A stretch of DNA of 64,000 nucleotides from Jeotgalibacillus alimentarius (GCF_000829445.1 NZ_JXRQ01000017.1:372001-436000), one strand, 5' to 3'. Shown: positions 19,248-29,357, counted from the first letter of the stretch. Numbers and translations are program-made. Notes: generated by a model not told the origin, from the sequence alone.

Positions 19248-19277
19248 AGAGCTGTCTGAATGCAGGCAGCTCTTTTC
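19248..19277 (+). terminator. Rho-independent terminator after sucD
   Basis: AGAGCTGTCTG (19248-19258) pairs over 11 bp (one G-T) with CAGGCAGCTCT (19263-19273) around AATG, followed by TTTTC. Confidence 0.85.
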
Positions 19278-19306
19278 TTCATATAAAAACGCTGAGGAGT
19301 GATGTA

Positions 19307-20167
19307 ATGACTGACCGCTTCCGTAAAAAACTACTTTATTTGCATTATATGAACGTTTTAACAAACAAACAGCTTCTGACATGGCTGAGGGTTGATCCCG
19401 GCTTCGAACAGCCTCTAAGTACCCCTCCGGCCCATATAAAGCTTACTCCTGCTCAATCCTTGAAGTTACAAAAAAATCTATCCGCAGCCTCCTATCTAGA
19501 AATTTCCGCTCATCTGACTCATTCAAACACTTCCTTCATCACAATATTTGACTCCATTTACCCGGATAATTTAAGAGAAATTTATGACCCGCCTGTCATT
19601 TTATACATGAAAGGTAATGTAGAATATCTGCGCAACGAAAAAATGCTAGCTGTTGTCGGATCGAGAAAAGCAGATCAGTATACTGAAACAATGCTGAACA
19701 TCATTTTGCCTGACCTCCTGGCAGAAGGAATATGTATTATCAGCGGCCTTGCAAAAGGAGCTGACAGTATCGCACACCGGCTGGCATTGAAAGGTCAGAC
19801 AATCGGTGTGACGGGGAGCGGTTTTCAACATGTTTATCCAACCTCCAATCAGCAACTGTATAAAGAAATGGCAGCCGCACAGCTCCTTCTTTCGGAATAC
19901 CCTCCATATATAAAACCTCAAAAATTTCATTTTCCAATGAGAAACAGAATCATAGCCGGCTTATCAAAAGGTCTTCTCGTCACGCAGGCAGCAGTGAAAA
20001 GCGGTACGATGATTACCGTTGATAGAGCACTTGAAGAAGGAAGAGACATATTTTCTGTGCCCGGATCTGCTGTAGACCCTTTAAGCGAAGGAACGAACAG
20101 CCTGATTTCACAAGGCGCAAAGTTGACCGTCAGCGCAAAAGATATTTTAAATGAATGGTCTATTTAG
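19307..20167 (+). CDS. dprA: DNA processing protein DprA (Smf)
   Basis: DprA loads RecA on incoming single-stranded DNA during natural transformation. The Rossmann-like core is visible as AVVGSRKADQYTE, SGLAKGADSIAH, IGVTGSGFQHVYP, FPMRNRIIAGLS and AVKSGTMITVDRALEEGRD, ending in FSVPGSAVDPLSEGTNSLI. The N-terminal about 70 residues are variable. The length of 286 residues resembles B. subtilis Smf and lacks the C-terminal winged helix found in some longer homologues. Presence implies that at least part of the competence machinery is retained. Confidence 0.95.
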   Translation: MTDRFRKKLLYLHYMNVLTNKQLLTWLRVDPGFEQPLSTPPAHIKLTPAQSLKLQKNLSAASYLEISAHLTHSNTSFITIFDSIYPDNLREIYDPPVILYMKGNVEYLRNEKMLAVVGSRKADQYTETMLNIILPDLLAEGICIISGLAKGADSIAHRLALKGQTIGVTGSGFQHVYPTSNQQLYKEMAAAQLLLSEYPPYIKPQKFHFPMRNRIIAGLSKGLLVTQAAVKSGTMITVDRALEEGRDIFSVPGSAVDPLSEGTNSLISQGAKLTVSAKDILNEWSI

Positions 20168-20508
20168 CAGGTATAAAACAGTTTAAAAAAGCTCATTTTC
20201 CTTTAAAGCATAGGATATGTTTCAAATAAAAAAGTTGCAATTTAAAAAAATATAGTTTACATTGTGTCTCAGACCGTAAAATGCACATAAGAAGAGATTT
20301 TTTTATCTTAATCAGGTGTAAACGCTAACAAAGCCGATGCATTCGTAATAAGATAATTTCACCGTTAAACTTGAACCAAACGACTTTAATGATTAAAAAG
20401 CGGTTGATTAAACAGGATGTATTTATCAGAAAAATGATTGACAAATGGAAAATGTTACACATATAGTTACGCATAAGAAGGTAAGTATACCTCCAGGGAG
20501 GATTAAGA
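20168..20508 (+). promoter_or_regulatory. AT-rich region upstream of topA with two candidate promoters
   Basis: No credible gene in 341 bases. Two sigma-A-like promoters are visible: TTGCAA (20235-20240) with 17 bases to TACATT (20258-20263), and TTGACA (20438-20443) with 18 bases to TATAGT (20462-20467). The second is the better and lies about 40 bases before topA. The 170 bases between them are AT-rich, without a clear terminator or riboswitch that I can recognise. Two promoters would suit a gene whose expression follows DNA supercoiling; that is inference. Confidence 0.6.
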
Positions 20509-22587
20509 ATGGCAGATTTTTTAGTAATTGTAGAATCACCCGCTAAAGCAAAAACGATTGAGCGGTATCTTGGAAAAAAGTATAAAGTGAAAGCATCTAT
20601 GGGACATGTCAGAGATCTCCCGAAAAGCCAAATGGGCGTAGATGTAGAAAAAGAGTTTGAACCGAAATATATTACAATCCGCGGAAAAGGTCCTGTATTA
20701 AAGGAACTGAAAACAGCGGCTAAAAAAGCGAAACGCGTTTTTCTCGCGGCTGACCCCGACAGAGAAGGGGAAGCCATTGCATGGCATCTGGCACACAGTC
20801 TGGACCTTGATCTGGATTCTGAATGCCGCGTTGTATTCAATGAAATTACAAAAGACGCGATAAAAGAATCGTTCAAGCACCCGCGGAAGATTGATATGGA
20901 TCGCGTTGATGCACAGCAGGCCAGACGGATTCTTGACCGTCTGGTTGGATATAATATCAGCCCGATTTTGTGGAAAAAAGTTAAAAAAGGTCTCAGCGCT
21001 GGACGTGTGCAATCGGTAGCAGTCCGCCTGATCATTGACCGTGAAAATGAAATCAAAAATTTCCAGCCTGAAGAATACTGGACAATCGATGGGCAGTTCA
21101 AAAAAGGAACAAAAGATTTCCAGGCATCATTCTACGGGATTAATGGCAAGAAGAAAAAGCTTGAAAACGAAGATGATGTGAAAGAAGTTTTGAATCAGAT
21201 GAAGGGGAAACAGTTTGAAGTTCAATCTGTAACGAAGAAAGAACGCAAACGCAACCCGGCACCATCATTTATTACTTCTTCACTGCAGCAGGAAGCAGCG
21301 AGAAAACTGAATTTCAGAGCACGAAAAACAATGATGCTCGCCCAGCAGCTGTATGAAGGAATCGATCTTGGTAAAAAAGAAGGTACTGTCGGTTTGATCA
21401 CTTATATGAGAACTGACTCAACACGGGTATCAGATGTAGCAAAAACTGAAGCCGCCGGTGTCATTGAAGAGCAGTACGGAAAAGAGTTTTTAACGACAGA
21501 AAAACCAAAACAGCAAAAGAAAAACAATGCACAGGATGCACACGAAGCGATCCGGCCAACGAGTGCAATGAGAACACCTCTGTCAGTCAAGCAGTATCTG
21601 AGCAGAGACCAGTACCGCCTTTACAAGCTGATTTGGGAAAGGTTCATCGCCAGCAGAATGGCGCCTGCCGTGATGGATACAATGAGCGTGGATCTGATGA
21701 ATGGAGACGTTCAGTTCAGAGCGAGCGGTTCAAAAGTGAAATTCGCAGGATTCATGAAAGTATATATTGAAGGCAGCGATGATCAATCAGACGATAAAGA
21801 GAATTACCTTCCTGATCTGAAAGAAGGCGAGAAGGTGTCGTCAGAAGATATCGAATCGAAGCAGCATTTTACACAGCCGCCTCCGAGATATACTGAAGCG
21901 CGTCTTGTAAAAACGCTTGAAGAACTTGGTATAGGAAGACCTTCTACGTATGCGCCTACACTTGATACGATTCAGAAGAGAGGATATGTATCTCTAGATA
22001 ATAAGAGGTTTGTGCCGACTGAGCTTGGAGAAATTGTTCTCGAGTTGATCGTTGAGTTCTTCCCTGAAATCATAGACGTTGAATTCACGGCGAAAATGGA
22101 GAAAGAGCTTGATGATGTTGAAGAAGGTCAGATACAATGGGTTAAGATTATCGATGAATTCTATAAAGACTTTGAAGTACATCTTGATATAGCAGAAAAA
22201 GAGATGGAGAAAGTTGAAATCAAAGATGAGTATGCAGGTGAAGACTGTGAAGAGTGTGGCAACGCGATGGTTATTAAAATGGGCCGCTACGGCAGGTTCA
22301 TGGCATGCAGCAACTTCCCGGACTGCCGTAATACGAAGCCGATTGTTAAAGAAATCGGTGTGAAGTGTCCAACCTGTAAAGAAGGAAACGTGATCGAACG
22401 TAAAAGTAAAAAGAATAGAATCTTTTACGGCTGCGACCGTTATCCGGAATGTGAATACCTGTCCTGGGATAAGCCTGTTGACAGACAGTGTCCGAAGTGT
22501 GACACCACATTAATTGAGAAAAAGCTTAAAAAGGGCAATCAGATTCAATGTCCGAACTGTGATTATAAAGAAGAGCAGCAGGTATAA
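20509..22587 (+). CDS. topA: DNA topoisomerase I
   Basis: TopA relaxes negative supercoils by single-strand passage. The Toprim domain begins [18 protein letters not shown] and has the metal motif [13 protein letters not shown]. The catalytic tyrosine is Tyr299 in [14 protein letters not shown]. The C-terminal 110 residues contain three zinc-ribbon units (CEECGN...CSNFPDC, CPTCKE...CDRYPEC, CPKCD...CPNC). The length of 692 residues is as in B. subtilis. Strong AGGGAGGA ribosome binding site; own promoter upstream and terminator downstream. Confidence 0.98.
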   Translation: MADFLVIVESPAKAKTIERYLGKKYKVKASMGHVRDLPKSQMGVDVEKEFEPKYITIRGKGPVLKELKTAAKKAKRVFLAADPDREGEAIAWHLAHSLDLDLDSECRVVFNEITKDAIKESFKHPRKIDMDRVDAQQARRILDRLVGYNISPILWKKVKKGLSAGRVQSVAVRLIIDRENEIKNFQPEEYWTIDGQFKKGTKDFQASFYGINGKKKKLENEDDVKEVLNQMKGKQFEVQSVTKKERKRNPAPSFITSSLQQEAARKLNFRARKTMMLAQQLYEGIDLGKKEGTVGLITYMRTDSTRVSDVAKTEAAGVIEEQYGKEFLTTEKPKQQKKNNAQDAHEAIRPTSAMRTPLSVKQYLSRDQYRLYKLIWERFIASRMAPAVMDTMSVDLMNGDVQFRASGSKVKFAGFMKVYIEGSDDQSDDKENYLPDLKEGEKVSSEDIESKQHFTQPPPRYTEARLVKTLEELGIGRPSTYAPTLDTIQKRGYVSLDNKRFVPTELGEIVLELIVEFFPEIIDVEFTAKMEKELDDVEEGQIQWVKIIDEFYKDFEVHLDIAEKEMEKVEIKDEYAGEDCEECGNAMVIKMGRYGRFMACSNFPDCRNTKPIVKEIGVKCPTCKEGNVIERKSKKNRIFYGCDRYPECEYLSWDKPVDRQCPKCDTTLIEKKLKKGNQIQCPNCDYKEEQQV

Positions 22588-22590
22588 TCA

Positions 22591-22621
22591 GGTCCTGGCG
22601 GTTTCTCCGCCGGGCCCTTTT
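22591..22621 (+). terminator. Rho-independent terminator after topA
   Basis: GGTCCTGGCGG (22591-22601) pairs, with one mismatch and one G-T, with CCGCCGGGCCC (22607-22617), followed by TTTTCC. Confidence 0.75.
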
Positions 22622-22650
22622 CCTGTGACTGATCAATAGGAGGAATTAAA

Positions 22651-23955
22651 ATGACACAAAGTGTAAATGTAATCGGAGCCGGTCTTGCAGGAAGTGAGGC
22701 TGCGTGGCAAATTGCTGAAAGAGGCATCCATGTAAATCTGTATGAAATGCGTCCTGTCAGACAGACGCCTGCACACCACACAGATAAATTTGCTGAACTT
22801 GTATGCAGTAACTCCCTGCGTGCGAACAGCTTAACAAATGCAGTAGGTGTATTAAAAGAAGAAATGCGTACACTTGATTCAGTGATTATTTCTGCAGCAG
22901 ATGCAAGTTCTGTTCCTGCAGGCGGGGCACTAGCTGTAGACCGTCATGAATTTGCAGGCTATGTAACTGAGAAGGTGAAAAACCACCCGAATGTAACTGT
23001 GTACTCAGAAGAGATCACAGAGATCCCAGAAGGTCCAACAATCATTGCGACAGGACCTCTGACAACTGAAGGGCTTGCAGAAAGTATTAAAAAAATGACT
23101 GGTGAAGAGTACTTGTATTTTTATGATGCAGCTGCACCTATTCTTGAAAAAGACAGCATTGATATGGATAAGGTATATTTGAAATCCCGTTATGATAAAG
23201 GTGAAGCAGCCTATTTGAACTGTCCGATGACTGAGGAAGAGTTCAACCGCTTTTATGACGCTTTAATTGAAGCGGAAGTTGTACCGCTTAAAGAGTTTGA
23301 AAAGGAAATTTATTTTGAAGGCTGTATGCCGGTAGAAGTCATGGCAGCTCGCGGCAGAAAAACGCTTCTTTTCGGACCGATGAAACCGGTTGGACTTGAT
23401 GATCCTAAGACTGGCAAACGTCCATATGCAGTTGTTCAGTTAAGACAGGATGATGCAGCTGGCACGCTCTACAATATTGTCGGATTCCAGACACACTTAA
23501 AGTGGGGGCCTCAAAAAGAGGTAGTCCGAATGATTCCGGGGCTTGAAAATGCAGAGATCGTCCGATATGGCGTGATGCACAGAAACACATTCATCAACTC
23601 CCCAAGCGTACTAAAATCAACTTACCAGCTGAAAGCAAGAGAAGATCTTTTCTTCGCAGGACAGATGACTGGTGTTGAAGGATACGTTGAATCAGCTGCA
23701 AGCGGTCTGGTTGCAGGAATCAATGCTGCACGACTTGTTAAAGGGGAAGAGCCGCTATTATTCCCGGCTGAAACAGCGATGGGAAGTATGGCGCGCTATA
23801 TCACACAGGCTGATACAAAGAATTTCCAGCCGATGAATGCCAACTTCGGTCTGTTCCCTGATCTTGGTGAAAGAATTAAAAATAAGAAAGAACGCGCTGA
23901 GAAACACGCTGAACGCGCAATCGAAACAATTCAGAACTTTGTGAAAAAAATGTAA
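22651..23955 (+). CDS. trmFO: Methylenetetrahydrofolate-tRNA-(uracil-5-)-methyltransferase TrmFO
   Basis: TrmFO (formerly Gid) makes ribothymidine at position 54 of tRNA using methylene-tetrahydrofolate and FAD. The N-terminal FAD motif [19 protein letters not shown] is at residues 6-24, and the family blocks [18 protein letters not shown] and [14 protein letters not shown]-like sequence (here [14 protein letters not shown]) are present. The length of 434 residues matches B. subtilis. AGGAGGA lies 7 bases before the ATG. A very strong hairpin follows. Confidence 0.97.
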   Translation: MTQSVNVIGAGLAGSEAAWQIAERGIHVNLYEMRPVRQTPAHHTDKFAELVCSNSLRANSLTNAVGVLKEEMRTLDSVIISAADASSVPAGGALAVDRHEFAGYVTEKVKNHPNVTVYSEEITEIPEGPTIIATGPLTTEGLAESIKKMTGEEYLYFYDAAAPILEKDSIDMDKVYLKSRYDKGEAAYLNCPMTEEEFNRFYDALIEAEVVPLKEFEKEIYFEGCMPVEVMAARGRKTLLFGPMKPVGLDDPKTGKRPYAVVQLRQDDAAGTLYNIVGFQTHLKWGPQKEVVRMIPGLENAEIVRYGVMHRNTFINSPSVLKSTYQLKAREDLFFAGQMTGVEGYVESAASGLVAGINAARLVKGEEPLLFPAETAMGSMARYITQADTKNFQPMNANFGLFPDLGERIKNKKERAEKHAERAIETIQNFVKKM

Positions 23956-23965
23956 TATTAATTGC

Positions 23966-24005
23966 AAAAGCCTCTAAATCATGATAAGATTTAGAGGCTT
24001 TTGTG
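23966..24005 (+). terminator. Rho-independent terminator after trmFO
   Basis: A perfect 15-bp stem, AAAAGCCTCTAAATC (23966-23980) with GATTTAGAGGCTTTT (23988-24002), 7-base loop. The T-run runs almost into the xerC ribosome binding site GAGGTGA, so read-through would be needed unless xerC has a promoter inside this region. Confidence 0.85.
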
Positions 24006-24015
24006 AGGTGAAAAA

Positions 24016-24912
24016 ATGATACAATATTCCGATGAAGCAAAACAATCTTTTATTCAATATCTGCAGACAGAAAAGAATTACTCTTCTTTAACTGTAGAAC
24101 ACTATATTCATGATCTGGATCATTTTTTTGAATTTTTGAACCGGGAAGGTGTCGGGCATATTAAAGAAACGGACGATTTGCTTGCCAGAGGATATCTGGT
24201 CAGCCTGCATGAACAGTCCTACTCACGTGCATCGGTATCCAGAAAGATCTCAAGCCTGAAGACGTTTTTCAGCTTTTTAAATAGAGAGAACCCGGAATTT
24301 GTTAATCCTATGACTTATGTGATTCATCCAAAAAAGGAAGGCAGGCTGCCTCATTTTTTTTATGAGAATGAAATGGAGCAGCTTTTTTTAGCGTGCAGCG
24401 GGGATGATCCGCTTTCTAAAAGAAATAAAGCACTGCTGGAATTGCTATATGCAACCGGGATCCGCGTAACTGAATGTACAGGCATTCAGCTTAAGGATCT
24501 CGACTTGACAATTGGTACTGCGTTGATTAAAGGTAAAGGAAGTAAAGAAAGGTATGTGCCATTTGGGCATTTTGCTGAAAAAGCACTGAGGGACTATATT
24601 GAACATGCCCGGGGTACGCTGATGAAAGACGAGCACAGTTTTCTCTTTGTTAATCACAGAGGAACGCCGCTGACTGCCAGGGGTGTGCGTCATATCCTGA
24701 CAAAGCTTGTTGAACAGACAGCGCTCACGCATTCTATCCATCCGCATATGCTCAGACATACTTTTGCGACGCATATGCTTAACAGCGGAGCAGATCTCAG
24801 AACAGTCCAGGAGCTTCTTGGGCATGCACACCTTTCTTCTACTCAGCTGTACACGCATGTGACAAAAGAACATTTGAAGAAAACATATCAATCATTTCAT
24901 CCGAGAGCATAA
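24016..24912 (+). CDS. xerC: Tyrosine recombinase XerC (CodV)
   Basis: XerC with XerD resolves chromosome dimers at dif. The N-terminal SAM-like core-binding domain (1-105) precedes the catalytic domain with the active residues Arg in ATGIRVTE, Lys in GKGSKERYVP, HxxR in HMLRHTFATHM, His in LGHAHLSSTQ and the nucleophilic Tyr in QLYTHVT. The length of 298 residues is normal for CodV. The order xerC-hslV-hslU-codY equals codV-W-X-Y of B. subtilis. It is a housekeeping enzyme; no attachment site or mobile element accompanies it. Confidence 0.96.
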   Translation: MIQYSDEAKQSFIQYLQTEKNYSSLTVEHYIHDLDHFFEFLNREGVGHIKETDDLLARGYLVSLHEQSYSRASVSRKISSLKTFFSFLNRENPEFVNPMTYVIHPKKEGRLPHFFYENEMEQLFLACSGDDPLSKRNKALLELLYATGIRVTECTGIQLKDLDLTIGTALIKGKGSKERYVPFGHFAEKALRDYIEHARGTLMKDEHSFLFVNHRGTPLTARGVRHILTKLVEQTALTHSIHPHMLRHTFATHMLNSGADLRTVQELLGHAHLSSTQLYTHVTKEHLKKTYQSFHPRA

Positions 24913-24930
24913 TAAGAAAAGAGGGTGCTT

Positions 24931-25473
24931 ATGGAACAATTTCATGCAACAACAATATTTGCAATCAGGCATAGATATGGTGCTGCAATGGCAGGAGACG
25001 GCCAGGTGACGCTTGGCAATTCTGTTGTGATGAAAAATACAGCACGCAAGGTGAGAAAACTGTTTAACGGACAGGTTGTTGCAGGTTTTGCAGGATCTGT
25101 TGCAGATGCTTTTACGCTTTTTGAAATGTTCGAAGGAAAGCTTCAGGAGTATAACGGCAACCTTCAAAGAGCGGCAGTGGAAGTAGCGAAGCAGTGGAGA
25201 AGTGATAAAGTGCTGAGACGGCTTGAAGCCCTGCTGATCGTCATGAATAAAGATAGTCTACTGCTGATCTCCGGAACAGGAGAAGTAATAGAACCTGATG
25301 ATGATATATTAGCAATCGGTTCAGGCGGAAACTATGCATTATCAGCAGGCAGAGCACTGAAAAAGCATGCAGGTGAACATATGAACGCAAAAGAAATCGC
25401 TGAAGCTTCATTAAATACAGCAGCTGATATTTGCGTATTTACAAATCACAACATTATTGTTGAAGAGCTGTAA
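24931..25473 (+). CDS. hslV: ATP-dependent protease subunit HslV (ClpQ/CodW)
   Basis: HslV is the proteasome-like peptidase that works with the HslU ATPase. The sequence [20 protein letters not shown] aligns its Thr7-Thr8 with the Thr-Thr at the start of E. coli HslV, and [18 protein letters not shown] is typical. The length is 180 residues. GAGGG precedes the ATG at 24931; an in-frame GTG two codons upstream would destroy spacing. Unlike B. subtilis CodW, which uses an N-terminal serine, residue 2 here is Glu, so trimming of a hexapeptide to expose Thr7 is the likely activation. Confidence 0.95.
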   Translation: MEQFHATTIFAIRHRYGAAMAGDGQVTLGNSVVMKNTARKVRKLFNGQVVAGFAGSVADAFTLFEMFEGKLQEYNGNLQRAAVEVAKQWRSDKVLRRLEALLIVMNKDSLLLISGTGEVIEPDDDILAIGSGGNYALSAGRALKKHAGEHMNAKEIAEASLNTAADICVFTNHNIIVEEL

Positions 25474-25486
25474 GGAGGCGGTCAGA

Positions 25487-26899
25487 ATGAGACAGTCAGC
25501 AGAATTAACACCAAAACAGATTGTTGAAAAGCTTGACCAGTATATCGTAGGGCAGCGCGAAGCTAAAAGAGCAGTTGCTGTCGCACTGAGAAACCGTTAC
25601 AGAAGAAATCTGCTTGAAGAATCAATGAGAGAAGAAATTATCCCTAAGAATATCCTCATGATGGGCCCAACTGGAGTTGGTAAAACTGAAATCGCAAGAA
25701 GAATTGCCAAGCTTGTCGGCGCTCCTTTTATTAAAGTGGAAGCGACAAAATTCACTGAAGTAGGATATGTCGGCAGGGATGTTGAATCAATGGTGCGTGA
25801 TCTGATGGAAACGTCAGTGAGAATCGTTAAAGAAGAAAAGATGGAGTCAGTGCAAGCTAAAGCAGAAGAGAATGCGAATAAGAGACTTGTCAAACTGATC
25901 GTACCATCAGCGAAAAAATCACAGAACTTTAAAAACCCGTTTGAAATGATGTTTGGCGGAAATGATCAGAATCAGGAGCAGCAAAGCGAACCTTCTGAAG
26001 ATGAATCATCTCTCCGCGAAAAACGCCAGGAGATTGCGCGGAAGTTAAAGGACGGCGAACTTGAAGACCGCATTGTCACAGTAGAAGTAGACGAAAATCA
26101 GTCAGCTTCCATGTATGATATGCTTCAGGGATCAGGTATGGAACAGATGGGGATGAACTTTCAGGATGCGCTCAGCAACCTGATGCCGAAAAAGAAAAAG
26201 AAGCGCAAGTTAACTGTAAGAGACGCAAGAAAAGTACTGACGCATGACGAAGCTCAAAAACTGATCGACATGGACGAAGTATCCCAGGAAGCACTGTACC
26301 GCGCTGAACAGACGGGGATGATTTTTATTGATGAAATCGATAAAATCGCTTCGAAGTCTTCCGGCTCCGGATCACAGGATGTATCCAGAGAAGGTGTACA
26401 AAGGGACATCCTGCCGATTGTAGAAGGCTCAACTGTCAATACGAAGTACGGTCCCGTGAAAACGGACCATGTGTTGTTTGTAGCGGCAGGCGCATTCCAC
26501 ACAGCCAAGCCGTCAGATTTAATCCCTGAACTGCAGGGGCGTTTCCCAATCCGCGTAGAACTGCAAAAACTTGCAGTTGAAGACTTTGTACGGATCTTAA
26601 CTGAGCCGGATCATGCATTATTAAAGCAGTACACAGCACTGATGGCAACAGAAGGGATAGAAGTAGATTTCACAGAAGACGCTGTCAGAAGGCTTGCAGA
26701 GATCGCTTATCAGGTTAATCAGGAAACTGACAACATCGGAGCGAGAAGGCTGCACACGATCATGGAAAAACTGCTCGAGGATTTATCCTTTGAAGCATCT
26801 GATATCGCACTTGGTACAATCTCCATTACACCTGCTTACGTAGATGAAAAATTAGCTAAAATAGCAGGCAGCAGAGATTTAAGTGAGTTTATTTTATAA
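25487..26899 (+). CDS. hslU: ATP-dependent protease ATPase subunit HslU (ClpY)
   Basis: HslU is an AAA+ unfoldase that feeds HslV. Walker A is [12 protein letters not shown] (about 59-70), the pore loop GYVG is at about 93-96, Walker B is [10 protein letters not shown], and the extreme C-terminus SEFIL inserts into HslV. A long insertion (I domain, about residues 110-240) carries the polar stretch [15 protein letters not shown] and KKKKKRK. The length of 470 residues is typical. GGAGGCGG lies before the ATG; the in-frame start 10 codons upstream lies within hslV and is rejected. Confidence 0.97.
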   Translation: MRQSAELTPKQIVEKLDQYIVGQREAKRAVAVALRNRYRRNLLEESMREEIIPKNILMMGPTGVGKTEIARRIAKLVGAPFIKVEATKFTEVGYVGRDVESMVRDLMETSVRIVKEEKMESVQAKAEENANKRLVKLIVPSAKKSQNFKNPFEMMFGGNDQNQEQQSEPSEDESSLREKRQEIARKLKDGELEDRIVTVEVDENQSASMYDMLQGSGMEQMGMNFQDALSNLMPKKKKKRKLTVRDARKVLTHDEAQKLIDMDEVSQEALYRAEQTGMIFIDEIDKIASKSSGSGSQDVSREGVQRDILPIVEGSTVNTKYGPVKTDHVLFVAAGAFHTAKPSDLIPELQGRFPIRVELQKLAVEDFVRILTEPDHALLKQYTALMATEGIEVDFTEDAVRRLAEIAYQVNQETDNIGARRLHTIMEKLLEDLSFEASDIALGTISITPAYVDEKLAKIAGSRDLSEFIL

Positions 26900-26969
26900 A
26901 GGTTTTGCGTTTTTTGAATAAGGGAAAGATGATACTAAAAATAGAGAATCAGCAGGAGGAATTCAGGAT

Positions 26970-27749
26970 ATGAATTTACTAGGAAAAACAAGAGAAATTA
27001 ACTCAATGCTACAGCAATCAGCCGGTAAGCCGGTAAACTTTAAAGAAATGGCAGAAACACTCAGCAGCGTGATCGAAGCCAACGTATTTATCCTCAGCAG
27101 AAAAGGTAAACTGTTAGGCTTTGCGGTTAACCAGCAGATTGAAAATGAGCGTATGAAGCAAATGCTAGAAGACCGTCAGTTCCCTGAACAGTATACAAAA
27201 AACCTTTTCAACATTACTGAAACATCACCAAACCTTGACATTGAAAGTGAGTATACAGCATTCCCTGTTGAAAACAAGGATCTGTTCGCAAAAGGTCTTA
27301 CAACAATTGTACCGATCATCGGAGGAGGAGACCGTCTTGGTACTTTGATTCTTGCGCGTGTAGAGCAGAACTTTGAAGATGATGATCTGATTCTTGGTGA
27401 ATACGGGGCAACAGTGGTAGGGATGGAAATCCTTCGTGAAAAAGCTGATGAAATCGAAGAAGAAGCGAGAAGCAAAGCAGTTGTTCAAATGGCAATCAGT
27501 TCACTTTCATACAGTGAGCTCGAAGCAATCGAACACATCTTTGAAGAACTTGATGGAAAAGAAGGCCTGCTTGTAGCATCTAAAATTGCTGACCGCGTTG
27601 GCATCACACGTTCAGTCATTGTAAATGCACTGCGTAAACTTGAAAGTGCGGGTGTTATTGAATCACGTTCACTCGGTATGAAAGGAACGTATATTAAAGT
27701 ACTGAATGATAAGTTCTTATTTGAACTTGAGAACCTTAAAAGAAACTAA
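26970..27749 (+). CDS. codY: GTP-sensing global regulator CodY
   Basis: CodY represses nutrient-response genes when branched-chain amino acids and GTP are abundant. The N-terminal GAF domain (about 1-155) binds isoleucine; the C-terminal winged helix holds [20 protein letters not shown] at about 200-220 for DNA contact, followed by [17 protein letters not shown]. The length of 259 residues is exactly standard. AGGAGGA precedes the ATG. A terminator follows and then the fla/che control region, which contains a good CodY-box match. Confidence 0.97.
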   Translation: MNLLGKTREINSMLQQSAGKPVNFKEMAETLSSVIEANVFILSRKGKLLGFAVNQQIENERMKQMLEDRQFPEQYTKNLFNITETSPNLDIESEYTAFPVENKDLFAKGLTTIVPIIGGGDRLGTLILARVEQNFEDDDLILGEYGATVVGMEILREKADEIEEEARSKAVVQMAISSLSYSELEAIEHIFEELDGKEGLLVASKIADRVGITRSVIVNALRKLESAGVIESRSLGMKGTYIKVLNDKFLFELENLKRN

Positions 27750-27757
27750 ATGACTAT

Positions 27758-27799
27758 AAAAAAGAGCCTGTACACATTTCGTGTCCAGGCTCTTTTTTG
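27758..27799 (+). terminator. Rho-independent terminator after codY
   Basis: AAAAGAGCCTG (27760-27770) and ACAC (27772-27775) pair with GTGT (27781-27784) and CAGGCTCTTTT (27786-27796), one internal T/C mismatch, T-run in the 3' arm. Confidence 0.9.
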
Positions 27800-28133
27800 T
27801 ATCTGCAAATTTGTCTAAAATGTGAAGAATGTCGTAAAAAGACAGAAAATTAAGAGGATAAATATGGATGATTCATTTCAAAAAGTTAACGTCTGAAAAT
27901 GGCTTTGTAATAGTCATTCCAGATTTTGTAGAAGGTAATAGAAAAACATTTGTTCTGAAAATTAAACTAATCCAAAAGAACTGTTTATAAAAAATAGAAC
28001 TTTATAACTATAAAACTTTACTAATAAAGTGTAGACTATCAATGGTCCTACCATTAAAATGATGTATAAGTGATTTTTTATGTTGTCTGACAATTAAAGT
28101 TGTTGTCGAAATACAAGGAATTGAGGTGTTTTT
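27800..28133 (+). promoter_or_regulatory. fla/che operon control region
   Basis: This AT-rich region holds no gene. It is where the main fla/che promoter must lie, but I cannot assign -35 and -10 boxes with confidence; no SigD-type element (TAAA with CCGATAT) is visible. A CodY-box match is at 27949-27963, with weaker partial matches at 27837-27851 and 27887-27901. A 5-bp hairpin AATGG/CCATT lies near 28039-28053. The flgB ribosome binding site is GAGGTG before 28134. Confidence 0.6.
27949..27963 (+). promoter_or_regulatory. Candidate CodY-binding box
   Basis: The 15 bases TTTGTTCTGAAAATT match the CodY consensus AATTTTCWGAAAATT at 12 positions. They lie about 170 bases before flgB, in the control region of an operon that CodY is known to repress in B. 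subtilis. Confidence 0.6.
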
Positions 28134-28529
28134 ATGAACTTGTTTTCCGGTACGATCAGTTCTCTTGAGAGAGGACTCGACTATTCTGCAGTTAAGCAAA
28201 AAGTCATTGCGAACAATGTAGCGAATGTGGACACACCAGGCTATAAGTCTAAAGACGTAAGCTTTCACGCAATGTTACAGGATGAAATGAAACTGTCATC
28301 AAATCAATCCCAGAAAAATCCGCTGCATTTTGATCTGTCGAATCAGGGAAGCGGTGGCATTAATATAAGCAGCCGGCCATATAACGTAAGAGAAAATGGC
28401 AATGGTGTAGATATGGACAAGGAAATGGCGGATCTTGCTACTAATCAGATTTACTATAATTCACTGATTTCAAGGATCAGCGGCAAATTCGGATCTCTTA
28501 ACAGTGTAATCAGAGGAGGCGGTCAGTAA
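28134..28529 (+). CDS. flgB: Flagellar basal-body rod protein FlgB
   Basis: FlgB is the proximal rod subunit exported through the flagellar type III system. The N-terminal block AVKQKVIANNVANVDTPGYK is the rod/hook family signature (Flg_bb_rod), and the C-terminal helix begins around DKEMADLATNQIYYNSLISR. The length of 131 residues is normal. It is the first gene of the fla/che operon, behind a GAGGTG site, and overlaps flgC by one base. Confidence 0.96.
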   Translation: MNLFSGTISSLERGLDYSAVKQKVIANNVANVDTPGYKSKDVSFHAMLQDEMKLSSNQSQKNPLHFDLSNQGSGGINISSRPYNVRENGNGVDMDKEMADLATNQIYYNSLISRISGKFGSLNSVIRGGGQ

Positions 28530-28987
28530 TGACAATGTTCCATTCAATGAATACAACTGCATCAGCCTTAACGACACAGCGACTCAGAATGGATGTTATT
28601 TCATCTAATATGGCAAACATCGACACGACTAGAGCTACGCTTGAAAATGGGGAATGGCAGCCATATAAAAGGAAATCTGTCGTATTAAAGCCTCAGGGAG
28701 ACAACTTTTCATCATTTTTAAATACAGCGATGAACAGACCTTCTAACGCCGGGGAAGGTGTGACTGTGTCCAGAATTATTGAGGATAACGAAACACCGGG
28801 CGAACTTTTGTACGATCCGGAGCACCCTGATGCGAATGAAGAAGGGTATGTAGAAATGCCAAACGTGGATCCACTGCGTGAGATGGTTGATCTGATGTCA
28901 GCTACACGGTCTTACGAAGGTAATGTTACAGTTTTTAATGCGAATAAATCCATGATGATGCAGGCGCTTCAGATTGGACGATCTTAA
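28529..28987 (+). CDS. flgC: Flagellar basal-body rod protein FlgC
   Basis: Second rod subunit. The N-terminus LTTQRLRMDVISSNMANIDT is the conserved rod motif with a threonine after the usual asparagine-containing core, and the C-terminus PLREMVDLMSATRSYEGNVT is diagnostic for FlgC. The length of 152 residues is typical. The start overlaps the flgB stop by one base and the site GGAGGCGG lies within the end of flgB. Confidence 0.96.
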   Translation: MTMFHSMNTTASALTTQRLRMDVISSNMANIDTTRATLENGEWQPYKRKSVVLKPQGDNFSSFLNTAMNRPSNAGEGVTVSRIIEDNETPGELLYDPEHPDANEEGYVEMPNVDPLREMVDLMSATRSYEGNVTVFNANKSMMMQALQIGRS

Positions 28988-29009
28988 AACCTGAGAGGAA
29001 GATGAACTT

Positions 29010-29321
29010 TTGGCTATTCAACAGATCAATACGGCGGGATTAAATCTTTTAAGTCCGTCAGTTCCACAAAACTCTACAAAAATTTCTCCTTATAACGCTC
29101 AGCAAAATTTTGCTGCGATGTTAAAGGACTCTATTAATGAAGTAAATGCTGCACAAATTGAAAGTGATAAAATGACGACCCGGATGATCAACGGTGAAGA
29201 CGTTGAACTTCATGATGTTATGATCGCTTCACAAAAAGCATCTGTATCTCTGAACCTTACAATGGAAATGAGAAACAAAGCAGTAGAAGCGTATCAGGAA
29301 ATTATGAGAATGCCAGTATAA
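29010..29321 (+). CDS. fliE: Flagellar hook-basal body protein FliE
   Basis: FliE joins the rod to the MS-ring and is the first export substrate. The C-terminal part VELHDVMIASQKASVSLNLT and MRNKAVEAYQEIMRMPV is the FliE signature. The length of 103 residues is typical. The start appears to be TTG at 29010 behind GAGAGGAAGATG; no ATG is better placed. The gene stands 22 bases after flgC in the operon. Confidence 0.94.
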   Translation: MAIQQINTAGLNLLSPSVPQNSTKISPYNAQQNFAAMLKDSINEVNAAQIESDKMTTRMINGEDVELHDVMIASQKASVSLNLTMEMRNKAVEAYQEIMRMPV

Positions 29322-29357
29322 CAAAGCAGATTTTCAATGTGAGACCGGAGGATTGTC

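Noticed and set aside
20325-21101. Long minus-strand open frame (258 codons) over the topA start
   Set aside because: It lies almost wholly opposite the conserved topA coding sequence and its promoter region, has low-complexity composition (Ser, Arg, Phe rich) and no recognisable family.
24016-24912. XerC as a sign of an integrated mobile element
   Set aside because: It is the housekeeping codV copy in the conserved codVWXY order; no attachment repeats, tRNA or foreign genes are nearby.
28070-28112. TTGTCTGACA and TACAAG before flgB as a promoter
   Set aside because: Spacing from either -35 candidate is 19 or more bases and the -10 is poor; reported only as an unassigned control region.
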